Shown one piece after another: positions 51,825 to 61,621 of a stretch of DNA of 64,000 nt. A program made the translations under genes and the position numbers. The notes under the pieces were generated by a model. The model ran no database searches. It had not been told where the DNA came from and saw only the letters and a program-made list of their open reading frames with translations. Source of the DNA: Cryptoclostridium sp036644995 (GTDB lineage Bacteria; Bacillota; Dehalobacteriia; UBA7702); the NCBI GenBank assembly GCA_036644995.1, contig JAVXOZ010000001.1, positions 1-64,000 on the forward strand, written 5' to 3'. The first letter of the stretch is position 1. Each line of letters opens with the position of its first letter.

Positions 51825-51826
51825 TA

Positions 51827-53479
51827 CTAATCCTCCAAGAGCATATCTTCCAAAGATGCACCACCCATAACCATGGGAAATACCATATCTTCTTTGCTTA
51901 CCCTAACCTCCAAAAGTGAGGTGCCTTTATGGCTTAACCATTTACTTACAGAGTCTTTTATATCTTTGGCATCTTCTAAAAGATAGCCACCGAAACCATA
52001 TGCCTCGGCAATGGCACAAAAATTGGGATTACCCACAAGGTCTACGCCATAGTATTTTTTATCGCTGTAAAAGTGCTGTAATTGACGAACCATACCCAAA
52101 CAACTGTTATTAAACAGTAATATTTTTATATCCATATTTTCTTGGGCAATGGTGCCCAATTCGTTAAAATTCATTTGAAAACTGCCATCTCCGGTAATGG
52201 CAACCACCGTCTTTTTTGGCTGTGCTTTTTTAGCACCGATTGCCCCGGGCAAACCGTAACCCATGGTACCTAAGCCACCTGAAGAAATAAAATTCGCTCC
52301 TGCTGCTATATTTAAGTTTTGGGCGGCAAACATTTGGTGCTGCCCCACATCTGTGGTGTAAATTACATCTTTGGGGGTTGCTTCATTTACTTCATTAAGA
52401 ACCGCACCTGCAAATTGGGTATTTTTCGGTGGCCACAGCTCCTGCCATTTAGCAACCATATCACACCATGTTTGTGATTTTTTTGGTTCAAGCTTTTTAT
52501 TTAAAGCCTCCACCACCAAATTAACATCACCCACAATGGGAGTACCGGATAAAATATTTTTGCCTATTTCCGCAGGGTCTATATCTATATGAATAATTTT
52601 TGTATTATCGGCAAATTTCCCATTATTTAAAGTTACCCTATCATCAAAGCGGCAACCGATGGCAATTAGCAAATCGCACTGGGAGATGGCATAATTTGCT
52701 CCGGGGCGACCATGCAAACCCAACATACCTAAGTTTAAGGGGTGGTCGCTATCTAAAGCACCAAGCCCCATTAAAGTGGAACAAAGGGGCGCATTTATGG
52801 TTTCGGCTAAAATTTTAACCCCGGGTTGGGCATTGGCACTTATTACACCGCCACCTGCATAAATCAGGGGTCTTTGGGCTTCCTTTATCAAGGTTAAAGC
52901 TTTTTTTATCTGCTTTGAACTCCCTTTGGTAGTGGGCTGATATCCGGGTAAATTAAGCTGTTTTCTGTGTTCACCTTTGCATAATGCCATGGCAATATCT
53001 TTGGGCACATCTATAAGCACAGGGCCTTTTCTACCTGTGGAAGCTATATGAAAAGCCTCATCAATAATTTCAGGGAGCAATTCCGCATCTTTAACCAAAT
53101 AATTATGCTTGGATATGGGTTGGGTTATTCCTGTAATGTCAGTTTCCTGAAAGGCATCTGTGCCGATTAAATCCGTGGATACCTGACCTGTTATTAAAAC
53201 TATGGGAATGGAATCCATATTGGCAGTGGCGATACCTGTAACCAAATTGGTAGCCCCAGGTCCCGATGTGGCAATTACCACCCCTGTTTTACCGCAGGCT
53301 CTGGCATAACCGCTGGCAGCGTGAACAGCCCCTTGCTCTTGACGTACCAATATATTTTCTATTTTACTGTTAGCCAATTCATCATAAACCGGTAAAATAG
53401 CACCACCGGGATAGCTAAATACCACTTCTGTACCATTTCTTTCCAAGGATTCTATTATGGCTTCTGCACCTGTTTTCAT
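51827..53479 (-). CDS. ilvB: Acetolactate synthase large subunit
   Basis: This 550-residue ThDP enzyme has VVFSYPGGAILPVYDEL and the catalytic Glu in the RQEQGAVHAASGYAR motif. The ThDP/Mg motif GDGSFQMNFNELGTIAQ with downstream NN is near residue 425. It makes acetolactate or acetohydroxybutyrate from pyruvate. The ATG at 53479 shares its A with the ilvN TGA stop (TGATG). It pairs with the small subunit encoded just upstream. Confidence 0.96.
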   Translation of the reverse strand: MKTGAEAIIESLERNGTEVVFSYPGGAILPVYDELANSKIENILVRQEQGAVHAASGYARACGKTGVVIATSGPGATNLVTGIATANMDSIPIVLITGQVSTDLIGTDAFQETDITGITQPISKHNYLVKDAELLPEIIDEAFHIASTGRKGPVLIDVPKDIAMALCKGEHRKQLNLPGYQPTTKGSSKQIKKALTLIKEAQRPLIYAGGGVISANAQPGVKILAETINAPLCSTLMGLGALDSDHPLNLGMLGLHGRPGANYAISQCDLLIAIGCRFDDRVTLNNGKFADNTKIIHIDIDPAEIGKNILSGTPIVGDVNLVVEALNKKLEPKKSQTWCDMVAKWQELWPPKNTQFAGAVLNEVNEATPKDVIYTTDVGQHQMFAAQNLNIAAGANFISSGGLGTMGYGLPGAIGAKKAQPKKTVVAITGDGSFQMNFNELGTIAQENMDIKILLFNNSCLGMVRQLQHFYSDKKYYGVDLVGNPNFCAIAEAYGFGGYLLEDAKDIKDSVSKWLSHKGTSLLEVRVSKEDMVFPMVMGGASLEDMLLED

Positions 53480-53976
53480 CACTTATGCCTCCCCTCTTTA
53501 GCGCCACGGGTTAAAGCAACTTTGCCTGTTCTTGCCATTTCTTCAATGCCAAAAGGTTGCAAATATGCTTCCATAGCTTCTATTTTTTCGCTATCGCCTG
53601 TTGCCTCTATCATCATAGAATCCACGGCTATATCCACTATTCTGGCACGAAATACGTGGAGCATAGTATCCATTATTTCCCCACGATGCTCAGGAGTGAA
53701 TCGCACTTTTACTAAAATAAGTTCACGACCCACCGATGGCTCTTGGGTTATATCCTGAATTTTTACCACATCTATAAGCTTATAAAGCTGTTTGGTAACT
53801 TGCTCGATAATGCGGTCGTCACCCTCCACCACTATGGTCATTCTTGACATATCAGGGTTTTCCGTGGTACCCACAGCCAAGCTATCGATATTAAAGCCAC
53901 GTCGGGCAAAAAGTCCCGATACTCTGGACAATACACCTGATTTATTTCTAACCTGAACAGATAAAACATGGAGCAT
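53479..53976 (-). CDS. ilvN: Acetolactate synthase small (regulatory) subunit
   Basis: This 165-residue protein has an N-terminal ACT domain (VQVRNKSGVLSRVSGLFARRG) followed by the C-terminal regulatory fold. It confers feedback control by valine on IlvB. The order small-then-large subunit is reversed from the common ilvB-ilvN arrangement. Translationally coupled to ilvB. Confidence 0.95.
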   Translation of the reverse strand: MLHVLSVQVRNKSGVLSRVSGLFARRGFNIDSLAVGTTENPDMSRMTIVVEGDDRIIEQVTKQLYKLIDVVKIQDITQEPSVGRELILVKVRFTPEHRGEIMDTMLHVFRARIVDIAVDSMMIEATGDSEKIEAMEAYLQPFGIEEMARTGKVALTRGAKEGRHK

Positions 53977-54015
53977 AATTTTCCCCTCACTATCCTATAA
54001 TTCTATCTTAGAATA

Positions 54016-55677
54016 CTATCTTACAATAATCGCCCCGGTAGATGCCGAGGTAACTCTGTTGGCATACTTACTTAAATAACCTTTGGTAATTTTTGGTTGG
54101 GGTTTTACCCAATTTTTTTGACGCTTTGCCAATTCATCAGCCTCAACTTTTAATTCCAATTTATGATTGGGGATATCAATAAAAATCAAATCCCCTTCTT
54201 CAACTAAACCAATTAAACCGCCATCCGCAGCTTCAGGAGATATATGGCCAATGGCAGCACCTCTTGTAGCTCCTGAAAAACGACCGTCGGTTAATAAAGC
54301 CACGCTTTCTCCTAAGCCCATGCCCTGCACCGCCGAGGTGGGAGTGAGCATTTCACGCATACCCGGGCCGCCTTTTGGCCCTTCATAACGGATAACGATA
54401 ACATCGCCTGATTTAATTTTACCGCCATATAGTGCGGCTACCGCATCTTCTTCACCCTCAAAAACTCGGGCAGGGCCTTGATGCACCATCATTTCAGGTG
54501 CCACCGCAGCTTGTTTAACCACACCGCCATCAGGTGCTAAATTACCACGTAAAATAGCTAAACCACCACGTTTACCATAGGGTTCTTCCATGGTGCGGAT
54601 AACATTATCATCTACCACCTCAACGGTTGCCAAATTTTCCTTTAATGTTTTGCCCGTAACAGTGATACCATCTAAATACAAAAGATTTTTTTCGCTCAAT
54701 CTTTTCATCACTGCGGGTATACCCCCGGCAGCATCCAGTTCATCTATATGGTGATTGCCCGCAGGTGCTAATTTACAAAGATGGGGGGTTTTCATAGAAA
54801 CTTCATTAACCATATCCAAATTTAATTCTACCCCTGCTTCATAAGCGATGGCAGGGAGGTGCAAAACAGTATTGGTGGAGCAACCCAAAGCCATATCCAC
54901 GGTTAAAGCATTTTGGAAAACCTCCGGTGTCATAATATCCAAAGGACAAATATTTTTCTCCAGCATTTCCATTACTTTTATACCTGCACGTTTTGCCAAG
55001 CGTATTCTACCGCTGTGCACCGCAGGTACAGTACCGTTACCAGGCAAGCCCATCCCCAAAACTTCCGTAATGCAGTTCATGGAATTGGCAGTAAACATAC
55101 CGGAACAAGAACCACAACCCGGACAGCAATTATCTTCAATATTACACAAATCTTCATCGCTGATTTTTCCTGCAGCATGGGCACCAACTGCTTCAAAAGC
55201 GGAATTTAAGTCTAAATCTTTACCCTTGTATTTTCCTGTGAGCATTGGGCCACCGCTAACAAAAACAGCAGGAATATTTAAACGTGCCGCCGCCATAAGC
55301 ATACCCGGCACTATTTTATCGCAATTAGGAATAAACACCAAGGCATCCATAGCATGGGCACTTGCCATAACTTCAATGGAATCCGTTATTAATTCACGGC
55401 TGGCAAGGGAATATTTCATACCGATATGCCCCATGGCAAGACCATCGCAAACTGCAATAGAACCAAATTCCATGGGTGTACCACCAGCCATGCGGATACC
55501 GGCTTTTACCGCCTCGGCTATGCTACGCAAATGAACATGACCCGGAACTACCTCGTTAAAGCTATTTACAACCCCAATAATGGGGCGTTCTATTTCCTCA
55601 TCTATCAAACCAAGAGCCTTTAAAAGTGAACGCTGTGAAGCTCTTTCGGAACCTTTTTTCATAATATCGCTACGCAT
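54016..55677 (-). CDS. ilvD: Dihydroxy-acid dehydratase
   Basis: This 553-residue Fe-S dehydratase has FIPNCDKIVPGMLMAAARLN and the cluster motif CCPGCGSCSGMFTANSM (about residues 188-204). C-terminal GRFSGATRGAAIGHISPEAA follows. It converts dihydroxy acids to 2-oxo acids for Ile and Val. It is the first gene of the operon, with a consensus-like promoter upstream and GGGAGG before the ATG. No T-box or attenuator fits in the short leader. Confidence 0.97.
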   Translation of the reverse strand: MRSDIMKKGSERASQRSLLKALGLIDEEIERPIIGVVNSFNEVVPGHVHLRSIAEAVKAGIRMAGGTPMEFGSIAVCDGLAMGHIGMKYSLASRELITDSIEVMASAHAMDALVFIPNCDKIVPGMLMAAARLNIPAVFVSGGPMLTGKYKGKDLDLNSAFEAVGAHAAGKISDEDLCNIEDNCCPGCGSCSGMFTANSMNCITEVLGMGLPGNGTVPAVHSGRIRLAKRAGIKVMEMLEKNICPLDIMTPEVFQNALTVDMALGCSTNTVLHLPAIAYEAGVELNLDMVNEVSMKTPHLCKLAPAGNHHIDELDAAGGIPAVMKRLSEKNLLYLDGITVTGKTLKENLATVEVVDDNVIRTMEEPYGKRGGLAILRGNLAPDGGVVKQAAVAPEMMVHQGPARVFEGEEDAVAALYGGKIKSGDVIVIRYEGPKGGPGMREMLTPTSAVQGMGLGESVALLTDGRFSGATRGAAIGHISPEAADGGLIGLVEEGDLIFIDIPNHKLELKVEADELAKRQKNWVKPQPKITKGYLSKYANRVTSASTGAIIVR

Positions 55678-55711
55678 AATTTATAATCCTCCCATTCTGT
55701 TGTATCTTTAT

Positions 55712-55741
55712 ATTATATATTAATTAAAAATGCAAAGTCAA
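55712..55741 (-). promoter_or_regulatory. Sigma-A promoter of ilvD-ilvN-ilvB-leuA
   Basis: On the minus strand -35 TTGACT (55736-55741) and -10 TATAAT (55712-55717) are 18 bp apart, about 35 bp upstream of the ilvD ATG. Confidence 0.75.
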
Positions 55742-55773
55742 GTTTATTTACCAACAAAAAACTTTAATTTAAA

Positions 55774-55814
55774 AAATTCCTAAATTTGTGGGCTGGGCAC
55801 AAATTTAGGAATTT
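55774..55814 (-). terminator. Terminator of the paaK-ACT unit
   Basis: A perfect 17-bp stem (AAATTCCTAAATTTGTG with its complement) around a seven-base loop, 30 bp after the ACT gene stop, with T6 on the minus strand. Confidence 0.85.
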
Positions 55815-55844
55815 CATATTTACTTAATTTAGTATTTACTTAAT

Positions 55845-56279
55845 TTAAAATTTATAAATTTCTTCGGGTTGAAATAATCTTACATCGCTGTGGTTTTCCA
55901 ATAGTTTTTCAGCTTTGTCTAAATCCGTGGGTTTTAAAATTACACAGGCTTTACCATCTATATCGCAGGTAAAGGCATAGATATATTCAATACCTATTTT
56001 TTCCTCATTCAGCATGGATAAAACCTGTGACAAAGAGCCGGGTATATCCGGAAATTCCACCGCTAAAATTTCGGTAACAGAAACAGTATAATCGTGTTTT
56101 TTTAGCAGCTCGGCACTTTCTTCAGGATAATCCACAATTAAACGCAAAATTCCAAAATCCGTGGTATCCGCCATGGATATTGCCCGTAAATTAACATTAT
56201 TTTTTGCTAAAAAACTGGTAATATCCGCCAATCTACCGGAAATATTTTGCACAAAAACAGATAATTGTTTTACTAACAT
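55845..56279 (-). CDS. Tandem ACT domain protein
   Basis: This 144-residue protein is made of two ACT modules (about residues 1-68, starting VKQLSVFVQNISGRLADITSF, and 72-140, with VEFPDIPGSLSQVLSMLNEE). ACT domains bind amino acids. In Clostridia such a protein commonly follows a phenylacetate-CoA ligase gene, as here (14 bp gap), and presumably senses an aromatic or branched amino acid for that enzyme or pathway. No catalytic domain is present. Confidence 0.88.
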   Translation of the reverse strand: MLVKQLSVFVQNISGRLADITSFLAKNNVNLRAISMADTTDFGILRLIVDYPEESAELLKKHDYTVSVTEILAVEFPDIPGSLSQVLSMLNEEKIGIEYIYAFTCDIDGKACVILKPTDLDKAEKLLENHSDVRLFQPEEIYKF

Positions 56280-56293
56280 AGGTTATTCCTCCT

Positions 56294-57607
56294 TCACTTT
56301 GTAGGTTGATTTCTTAAATCCACAATGCGTTTTGCTTTGCCTGTAAACCGTTCAATGGTTTTTGGCTCCATCAAAGTAATTTTACAATCCAAACCCAGCA
56401 CCGAACGGATATTTATACGGATTTGTGCTCTTAATTTTTCCAAAGCACCATATTGGTCAAGAAGGCTGCTATCTGTTAATTCCACTCTGATTTCCAAGAC
56501 ATCCATAAATTTTTCCTTGGTTAAAATTAACTGATAATGTGGCCCAATATGGGGTGCAGTAACCAAAACACTCTCAATTTGTGAGGGAAATACGTTCACT
56601 CCTTTAATAATTAACATATCATCGGTACGCCCCACAACTTTGGTCATCCGTGTTTGGGTTCTGCCACAGGGGCAAGGCTCATAAATCAAATGCCCCACAT
56701 CTTTGGTGCGATAGCGAAAAATAGGAAAAGCCTCTTTGGAAAGGGGGGTAATTACCAATTCCCCATCTTCACCTTCGGCGGCGGGTTCTAAAGTATCGGG
56801 GTTTAAAACTTCTACTATAAAGTGGTCTTCATTTATGTGCATACCATTACGATACAGGCATTCCCCTGAAAGTCCCGGGCCGCCAAGTTCTGTAAGTCCG
56901 TAATTATCATAAACCGTTACGCCAACATTTTTTTCAATCTGATCTCGCATTTCAGGGGTACACATTTCGCTGCCGTAAAGCCCCACACGTAATTTTAATT
57001 TATCCGCAATGCCCATTTCTTTTGCCAATTCACTGAGATACACGGCGTATGAAGGGGTAGCGATGGAAACAGTAACCCCAAAATCTTCCATAAGCATTAA
57101 TTGCTTTTCACTGCTGCCGCTGGATATAGGCACCATCATCGCACCTAATTTTTGCATACCATAGTGTAAGCCAAAAGCGCCGGTAAATAAGCCATAACCA
57201 AAAGAATTTTGGGCTATATCTTCAGAGGTAACCCCTGCTGCAGATATAATACGAGCCATGCAATCACTCCAAATATTTAAATCGTTACGAGTATATCCAC
57301 CCACTATGGGCTTGCCCGTAGTCCCTGAAGACGCATGAACTTCCACCACTTCATTTAAAGGTGAGGCAAATAAACCAAAGGGATAATTATCCCGTAAATC
57401 ACTTTTTTGAGTCATGGGTAAACGCCGAATATCATCTAATGTTTTAATTTGATCCGGGGTAACCCCTACCTCATCCATTATTTTTTTATAATAAGGAACT
57501 TGCTCATAACATCTTTTTACCATTTTTTGCAATTTCCCAAGTTGGAGCCTGTTCATATCCTCCCTGGGCATAGTTTCCATATCCTCTTGCCACATTACGG
57601 TTTTCAT
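56294..57607 (-). CDS. paaK: Phenylacetate-CoA ligase
   Basis: This 437-residue adenylate-forming enzyme has the P-loop VHASSGTTGKPIVGGYT (about residues 90-106), YGLTELGGPG, and C-terminal GRTDDMLIIKGVNVFPSQIE. It activates phenylacetate or related aryl acids to CoA thioesters. In amino-acid-fermenting anaerobes it often works with indolepyruvate oxidoreductase, which is not in this window. The acid substrate is not certain from sequence. GGAGG precedes the ATG. Confidence 0.93.
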   Translation of the reverse strand: MKTVMWQEDMETMPREDMNRLQLGKLQKMVKRCYEQVPYYKKIMDEVGVTPDQIKTLDDIRRLPMTQKSDLRDNYPFGLFASPLNEVVEVHASSGTTGKPIVGGYTRNDLNIWSDCMARIISAAGVTSEDIAQNSFGYGLFTGAFGLHYGMQKLGAMMVPISSGSSEKQLMLMEDFGVTVSIATPSYAVYLSELAKEMGIADKLKLRVGLYGSEMCTPEMRDQIEKNVGVTVYDNYGLTELGGPGLSGECLYRNGMHINEDHFIVEVLNPDTLEPAAEGEDGELVITPLSKEAFPIFRYRTKDVGHLIYEPCPCGRTQTRMTKVVGRTDDMLIIKGVNVFPSQIESVLVTAPHIGPHYQLILTKEKFMDVLEIRVELTDSSLLDQYGALEKLRAQIRINIRSVLGLDCKITLMEPKTIERFTGKAKRIVDLRNQPTK

Positions 57608-57635
57608 TTTAATCCTCCAAAATCTACCTAAAGTG

Positions 57636-57668
57636 AAAGGACATGAAACCCTGCCTCATGCCCTCTTT
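57636..57668 (-). promoter_or_regulatory. Hairpin in the paaK leader
   Basis: AAAGGACATGA pairs with TCATGCCCTCTTT around a short loop, about 30 bp upstream of paaK. It could be a leader stem, an attenuator or the end of an upstream transcript. No T-box or known riboswitch motif is seen. Confidence 0.35.
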
Positions 57669-57783
57669 CAACTTTTAAACTAAGACTAACCAATGATTTA
57701 ATTTTACTCCATACCAAGGTTATTGTCAACATTGCACTTAAGTGCTTTGTTTCGCTGATTTTATATGCAAACTCTATTTAATT

Positions 57784-58863
57784 TCAATCTTCAAAGTTAT
57801 CCACAGGGTGCCAATCTTTTTGCACTTCCACTTGGGTACCTGAGTGTTCACTGAAGGTTTCAGCAAAATGCAGACTACCCTTGGCATCGGATTGGAAAAA
57901 ATAATAGCTGTTACTTTCAGGGTAAAGGGCGGCATTAAGTGACATTTCACCGGGACAACAAATAGGACCAATGGGTAAACCCGGGTATAAATATGTATTA
58001 TAGGGTGAATCGAATTTAGTATCCGCAGTGGAAATAATGGTTTTTTTTACACCCATGGCATATTCCACAGTCACACAGGATTGTAATTTGGGCTGTGCCC
58101 CCCAATTATTCAAACGATTGTGGAATACTCCGGAAATAGTGTAACGGTCACTTTTTAAAGCAGCCTCACTTTCTATAATGGAAGCCAAAGTGATAATCTC
58201 ATCAAAAGAATAGCCCAATTCTTCACATCTATTTTGATATGTAGAAGTGTATACCTTATTTCCAAAATTTCTCAACATTTCATTAATAATAATTTTTGGT
58301 TCGGTATTTTTATTAAAATAATAGGTATCAGGAAAAAGATAGCCCTCTAAATCCGTTCTTTTGGTAATATCCTTTAAAAAATCATAATTATAAAGTTCCA
58401 TATTGCAGGCTGCCATAAAATCTGCGGCACTGCAAATTCCTGCTTTTTCGTATATTTTAGCAATTTGTTTTACTTGCTTACCTTCGGGAACAGTTACTTT
58501 AATATCTGCGGTTTGGGGTGTGGAAAGCTCCTTAAAAATATCGTTATAGCTGCTGTGTGCAGATATTTCATGGTTTCCCATTTGCCATGCCCCATCTATA
58601 TTTTTTATTTTGGCTATTATCCTAAATTCGCCTTTGCTTTTAATTATTTGATTTTTCTGCAAAATTTCCGCAATATCAGCGGTAGTCGCTCCTGATGGTA
58701 CAAGGACTTTTGCCCCATCTTTGGTTAAAATACCACGGTATTCCACATAAGAAAACCCCACAAATGCCAAAACCAAAACCATAAATAAAGATAACAGAGC
58801 AATAAGAATTCCTTTGTGACTTTTTTTTGGTGTAACAGGTTGATTTACTTCAATCTTCGCCAT
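57784..58863 (-). CDS. mltG: Endolytic transglycosylase MltG
   Basis: This 359-residue protein of the YceG family has a cytosolic N-terminus, one TM helix (about residues 20-41, ILIALLSLFMVLVLAFVGFS) and an extracellular LysM-like and catalytic domain. The likely catalytic Glu is in LASIIESEA (about residue 239), and GLPIGPICCPGEMSLNAAL is the C-terminal family signature. It cuts nascent glycan strands to set their length. Single gene; neighbours are unrelated. Confidence 0.93.
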   Translation of the reverse strand: MAKIEVNQPVTPKKSHKGILIALLSLFMVLVLAFVGFSYVEYRGILTKDGAKVLVPSGATTADIAEILQKNQIIKSKGEFRIIAKIKNIDGAWQMGNHEISAHSSYNDIFKELSTPQTADIKVTVPEGKQVKQIAKIYEKAGICSAADFMAACNMELYNYDFLKDITKRTDLEGYLFPDTYYFNKNTEPKIIINEMLRNFGNKVYTSTYQNRCEELGYSFDEIITLASIIESEAALKSDRYTISGVFHNRLNNWGAQPKLQSCVTVEYAMGVKKTIISTADTKFDSPYNTYLYPGLPIGPICCPGEMSLNAALYPESNSYYFFQSDAKGSLHFAETFSEHSGTQVEVQKDWHPVDNFED

Positions 58864-59033
58864 AGTTCACTCCCAATTTCAATGCTAACATATGTAATGA
58901 TATAATAATTTTAACATAAAAATAAAAACAAGTAAACCAAAGAAACAATAAACACAAACCTCGCCCACTTAAAATGGCATATTCAAATTTTTTACTCATT
59001 CCTCATCGAATTAAAATCACATATTCAAGTTTT

Positions 59034-59966
59034 TTAATCATTAAACATAGGGGTAGACATATAGCGTTCCCCTGTATCAGCCAGCAGCACCACTATAACT
59101 TTACCTTGGTTTTCACTGCGTTTTGCCAGTTCTCCACCTGCCCACACCGCAGCAGCAGCGGATATTCCCACCAAAATACCTTCTTCTTTTGCCAAGGCTT
59201 TGCCTGTGGCAAATGCGTCTTTTGAGGTTACGGTAATAATTTCATCACATATTTTTTTATTAAAATTTTTGGGTACAAACCCTGCACCAATACCCTGTAT
59301 TTGATGTGCTCCGCTTTTACCTTGGGATAGCACAGGGGAATCATCAGGTTCAACCGCCACTATTTGCACTTGGGGATTTTGAGATTTTAAATATTCCCCA
59401 ACCCCGGTTAAAGTACCACCTGTACCCACTCCTGCCACAAAAATATCCACCTTACCTTGGGTATCCCGCCAAATTTCAGGTCCTGTGGTTTCTCTGTGTG
59501 CTTTCACATTGGCAGGATTGTCAAATTGTCCCGGTATAAAGCTATTGTCCATAGTTTTTGCCAATTCCTCAGCCTTAGCTATGGCACCCCCCATGCCCAA
59601 AGCCCCCGGGGTTAAAACCAGTTCTGCACCATAGGCTTTTAAAAGATTGCGCCGTTCAACACTCATGGTTTCAGGCATAGTCAAAATTACCCTATACCCT
59701 TTCGCCGCCGCAATGGAGGCTAAACCTATCCCTGTATTGCCACTGGTAGGTTCAATGATAACCGAGCCTACTTTCAGCAAACCCTTAGCTTCTGCATCTT
59801 CTATCATGGCAACTGCCACACGGTCTTTAACGCTGCCTGCGGGATTAAAAAATTCCAATTTCCCAATGATATCCGCATTTAAACCACGGTTTTTTTTATA
59901 TTGTACCAATGCCAATAATGGTGTATTCCCCACCAAATCAGTTAATTTATCATATATTTTACTCAT
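59034..59966 (-). CDS. cysK: Cysteine synthase (O-acetylserine sulfhydrylase)
   Basis: This 310-residue PLP enzyme has NPAGSVKDRVA with the PLP Lys47, the substrate loop EPTSGNTGIGLA and the phosphate-binding GTGGTLTGVGE. It forms cysteine from O-acetylserine and sulfide. No cysE is nearby. Its 3' end (CATATTCAAGTTTTTTAATCAT region, 59020-59041) is imperfectly duplicated just downstream at 58976-58999. It lies 140 bp after metY and is probably part of the same sulfur-amino-acid regulon. Confidence 0.95.
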   Translation of the reverse strand: MSKIYDKLTDLVGNTPLLALVQYKKNRGLNADIIGKLEFFNPAGSVKDRVAVAMIEDAEAKGLLKVGSVIIEPTSGNTGIGLASIAAAKGYRVILTMPETMSVERRNLLKAYGAELVLTPGALGMGGAIAKAEELAKTMDNSFIPGQFDNPANVKAHRETTGPEIWRDTQGKVDIFVAGVGTGGTLTGVGEYLKSQNPQVQIVAVEPDDSPVLSQGKSGAHQIQGIGAGFVPKNFNKKICDEIITVTSKDAFATGKALAKEEGILVGISAAAAVWAGGELAKRSENQGKVIVVLLADTGERYMSTPMFND

Positions 59967-60106
59967 ATTTTACTCCAATAATTAAGATTCAATAATTTAA
60001 ACCCCAAACTTTTAGAAGGGGTTAAAATCACCATAAGCTAAAATTAATCAACGTTCAGTGTACTTTTATCCACATAAAACATAGAACATTTTAGTTTTTT
60101 TAAACA

Positions 60107-61408
60107 TTAGCCATTCAAGGAGGTATGGCTTAGTGCTTGGTCTAAATCGTATATAATATCATCTATATGCTCTATGCCGATGGAAAGCCGTACTGTGCCT
60201 GTACCTATGCCTGCGGCTTTTAATTCTGCTTCATTCATTTGGGAATGAGTGGTGCTGGCAGGGTGAATAACTAAAGATTTAGCATCTGCAACATTGGCAA
60301 GTAAGGAAAAAATTTCCAGTTTATCAATGAACTTAATGGCAGCTTCTGCCCCACCTTTCACTTCCACTGTAAAGATAGAACCTGCACCCTTAGGGAAGTA
60401 TTTATTATAAAGCCGATGATAGGGATTATCTTTTAAAGATGGATGGTTTACTTTTTCAATTTGAGGATGCTTATTTAAAAACTCCACTACTTTTAAGGCA
60501 TTTTCCACATGACGCTCCACCCTTAAAGATAAGGTTTCCAATCCTTGCAGAAAAATAAAGGAATGTACAGGGCTAATAGTTGCACCCAAATCTCGCATAA
60601 TAGTGGCTCGCACTTTGGTTATAAAAGCGGCGTTACCACAAGCTTGGGTAAAAACTATACCGTGATAACTGGGATTAGGACGGGAAAGCCCGGGGAATTT
60701 ATCATTTTGTGTCCAATCAAATTTACCGCTGTCTATTATTATTCCACCGATGGAAGTGCCGTGACCACCAATAAATTTTGTGGCAGAATGCACCACTATA
60801 TCTGCACCATGTTCAATGGGGCGGAAAAGATAAGGGGTAGCAAAGGTATTATCCACAATCAAGGGAATCCCGTGCTTATGAGCTATGGCAGCAATGGCAT
60901 CCATATCCAAAAGATTGGCATTGGGATTACCCAAAGTTTCCATAAACACAGCTTTGGTATTGGGCTTAATGGCTTTTTCAAAATCTTCGGGGTTATCACT
61001 TTCCACAAAGGTAGTGTTGATACCCATATCCACAAAGGTATTGGCAAGAAGATTATAGGTGCCCCCATAAATAGTGGTGGCAGAAACTATATGGTCGCCA
61101 TTTAAAACTATATTTTGAAAAGCATAAGCAATAGCTGCTGCTCCCGATGCGGTAGCCAAAGCACCCACCCCTCCCTCTAAGGCAGCCATGCGTTTTTCAA
61201 ACACATCGGAAGTGGGGTTTTGCAAACGAGTGTACATATTGCCATCTTCACTGAGGTCGAACCTGGCTGTTGCTTGGGCACAATTTTTAAACACATAGGA
61301 GGTACTTTGATAAATAGGTACCGCCCGAGCATCTGTTACGGGGTCTGGAATTTCTTGCCCCACATGAAGCTGCTTTGTTTCAAATTTTAATTCTCTATTT
61401 TCCTTCAT
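60107..61408 (-). CDS. metY: O-acetylhomoserine sulfhydrylase (aminocarboxypropyltransferase)
   Basis: This 433-residue PLP enzyme of the Cys/Met metabolism family has YTRLQNPTSDVFEKRMAALEGG, VDNTFATPYL and the PLP Lys211 in VHSATKFIGGHGT. The length and insertions are those of the MetY branch, which makes homocysteine directly from O-acetylhomoserine and sulfide. The nearby MetA has the acetyl-type active site, so the two form a complete pathway. AAGGAA precedes the ATG. Confidence 0.94.
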   Translation of the reverse strand: MKENRELKFETKQLHVGQEIPDPVTDARAVPIYQSTSYVFKNCAQATARFDLSEDGNMYTRLQNPTSDVFEKRMAALEGGVGALATASGAAAIAYAFQNIVLNGDHIVSATTIYGGTYNLLANTFVDMGINTTFVESDNPEDFEKAIKPNTKAVFMETLGNPNANLLDMDAIAAIAHKHGIPLIVDNTFATPYLFRPIEHGADIVVHSATKFIGGHGTSIGGIIIDSGKFDWTQNDKFPGLSRPNPSYHGIVFTQACGNAAFITKVRATIMRDLGATISPVHSFIFLQGLETLSLRVERHVENALKVVEFLNKHPQIEKVNHPSLKDNPYHRLYNKYFPKGAGSIFTVEVKGGAEAAIKFIDKLEIFSLLANVADAKSLVIHPASTTHSQMNEAELKAAGIGTGTVRLSIGIEHIDDIIYDLDQALSHTSLNG

Positions 61409-61455
61409 TTAATTTTCCTTCTTTCATAATATGCCTGGTTTATATAGCTTATTTT

Positions 61456-61488
61456 AAATCCTATGATTTTTATATGATTTAGATTATA
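61456..61488 (-). promoter_or_regulatory. Candidate metY promoter -10 with overlapping operator-like dyad
   Basis: On the minus strand TATAAT (61483-61488) is followed by TCTAAATCATATAAAAATCATAGGATTT. This resembles the dyad upstream of the Rrf2 gene (62074-62097, also ending CATAGGAaTT). An Rrf2 repressor bound here would overlap the transcription start. I could not define a good -35. Confidence 0.35.
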
Positions 61489-61621
61489 TCATAATTTATT
61501 TTTTATTTCCACAAATATTTAGGTAATTCTGTAAACTTTTAAAACTAACAGCTTAACATTAAAATCTCCATGGAATACCTTTTTACAGATAAAGCAAAAA
61601 GTAAGTTTATCAATTTTCAAT

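Noticed and set aside
54848..55534. Long plus-strand open frame (228 codons) opposite ilvD
   Set aside because: Shadow of a highly conserved dehydratase gene; no ribosome binding site and no recognisable protein.
55678..55773. T-box or leader-peptide attenuator before ilvD
   Set aside because: The promoter leaves a leader of only about 25-30 nt, too short for either.
58976..59043. Imperfect 24-bp direct repeat spanning the cysK 3' end, considered as attachment sites
   Set aside because: No integrase or mobile gene is nearby, and the copies are only 44 bp apart; probably a small local duplication.
60545..61105. 186-codon plus-strand frame opposite metY
   Set aside because: Antisense shadow of metY with no independent support.
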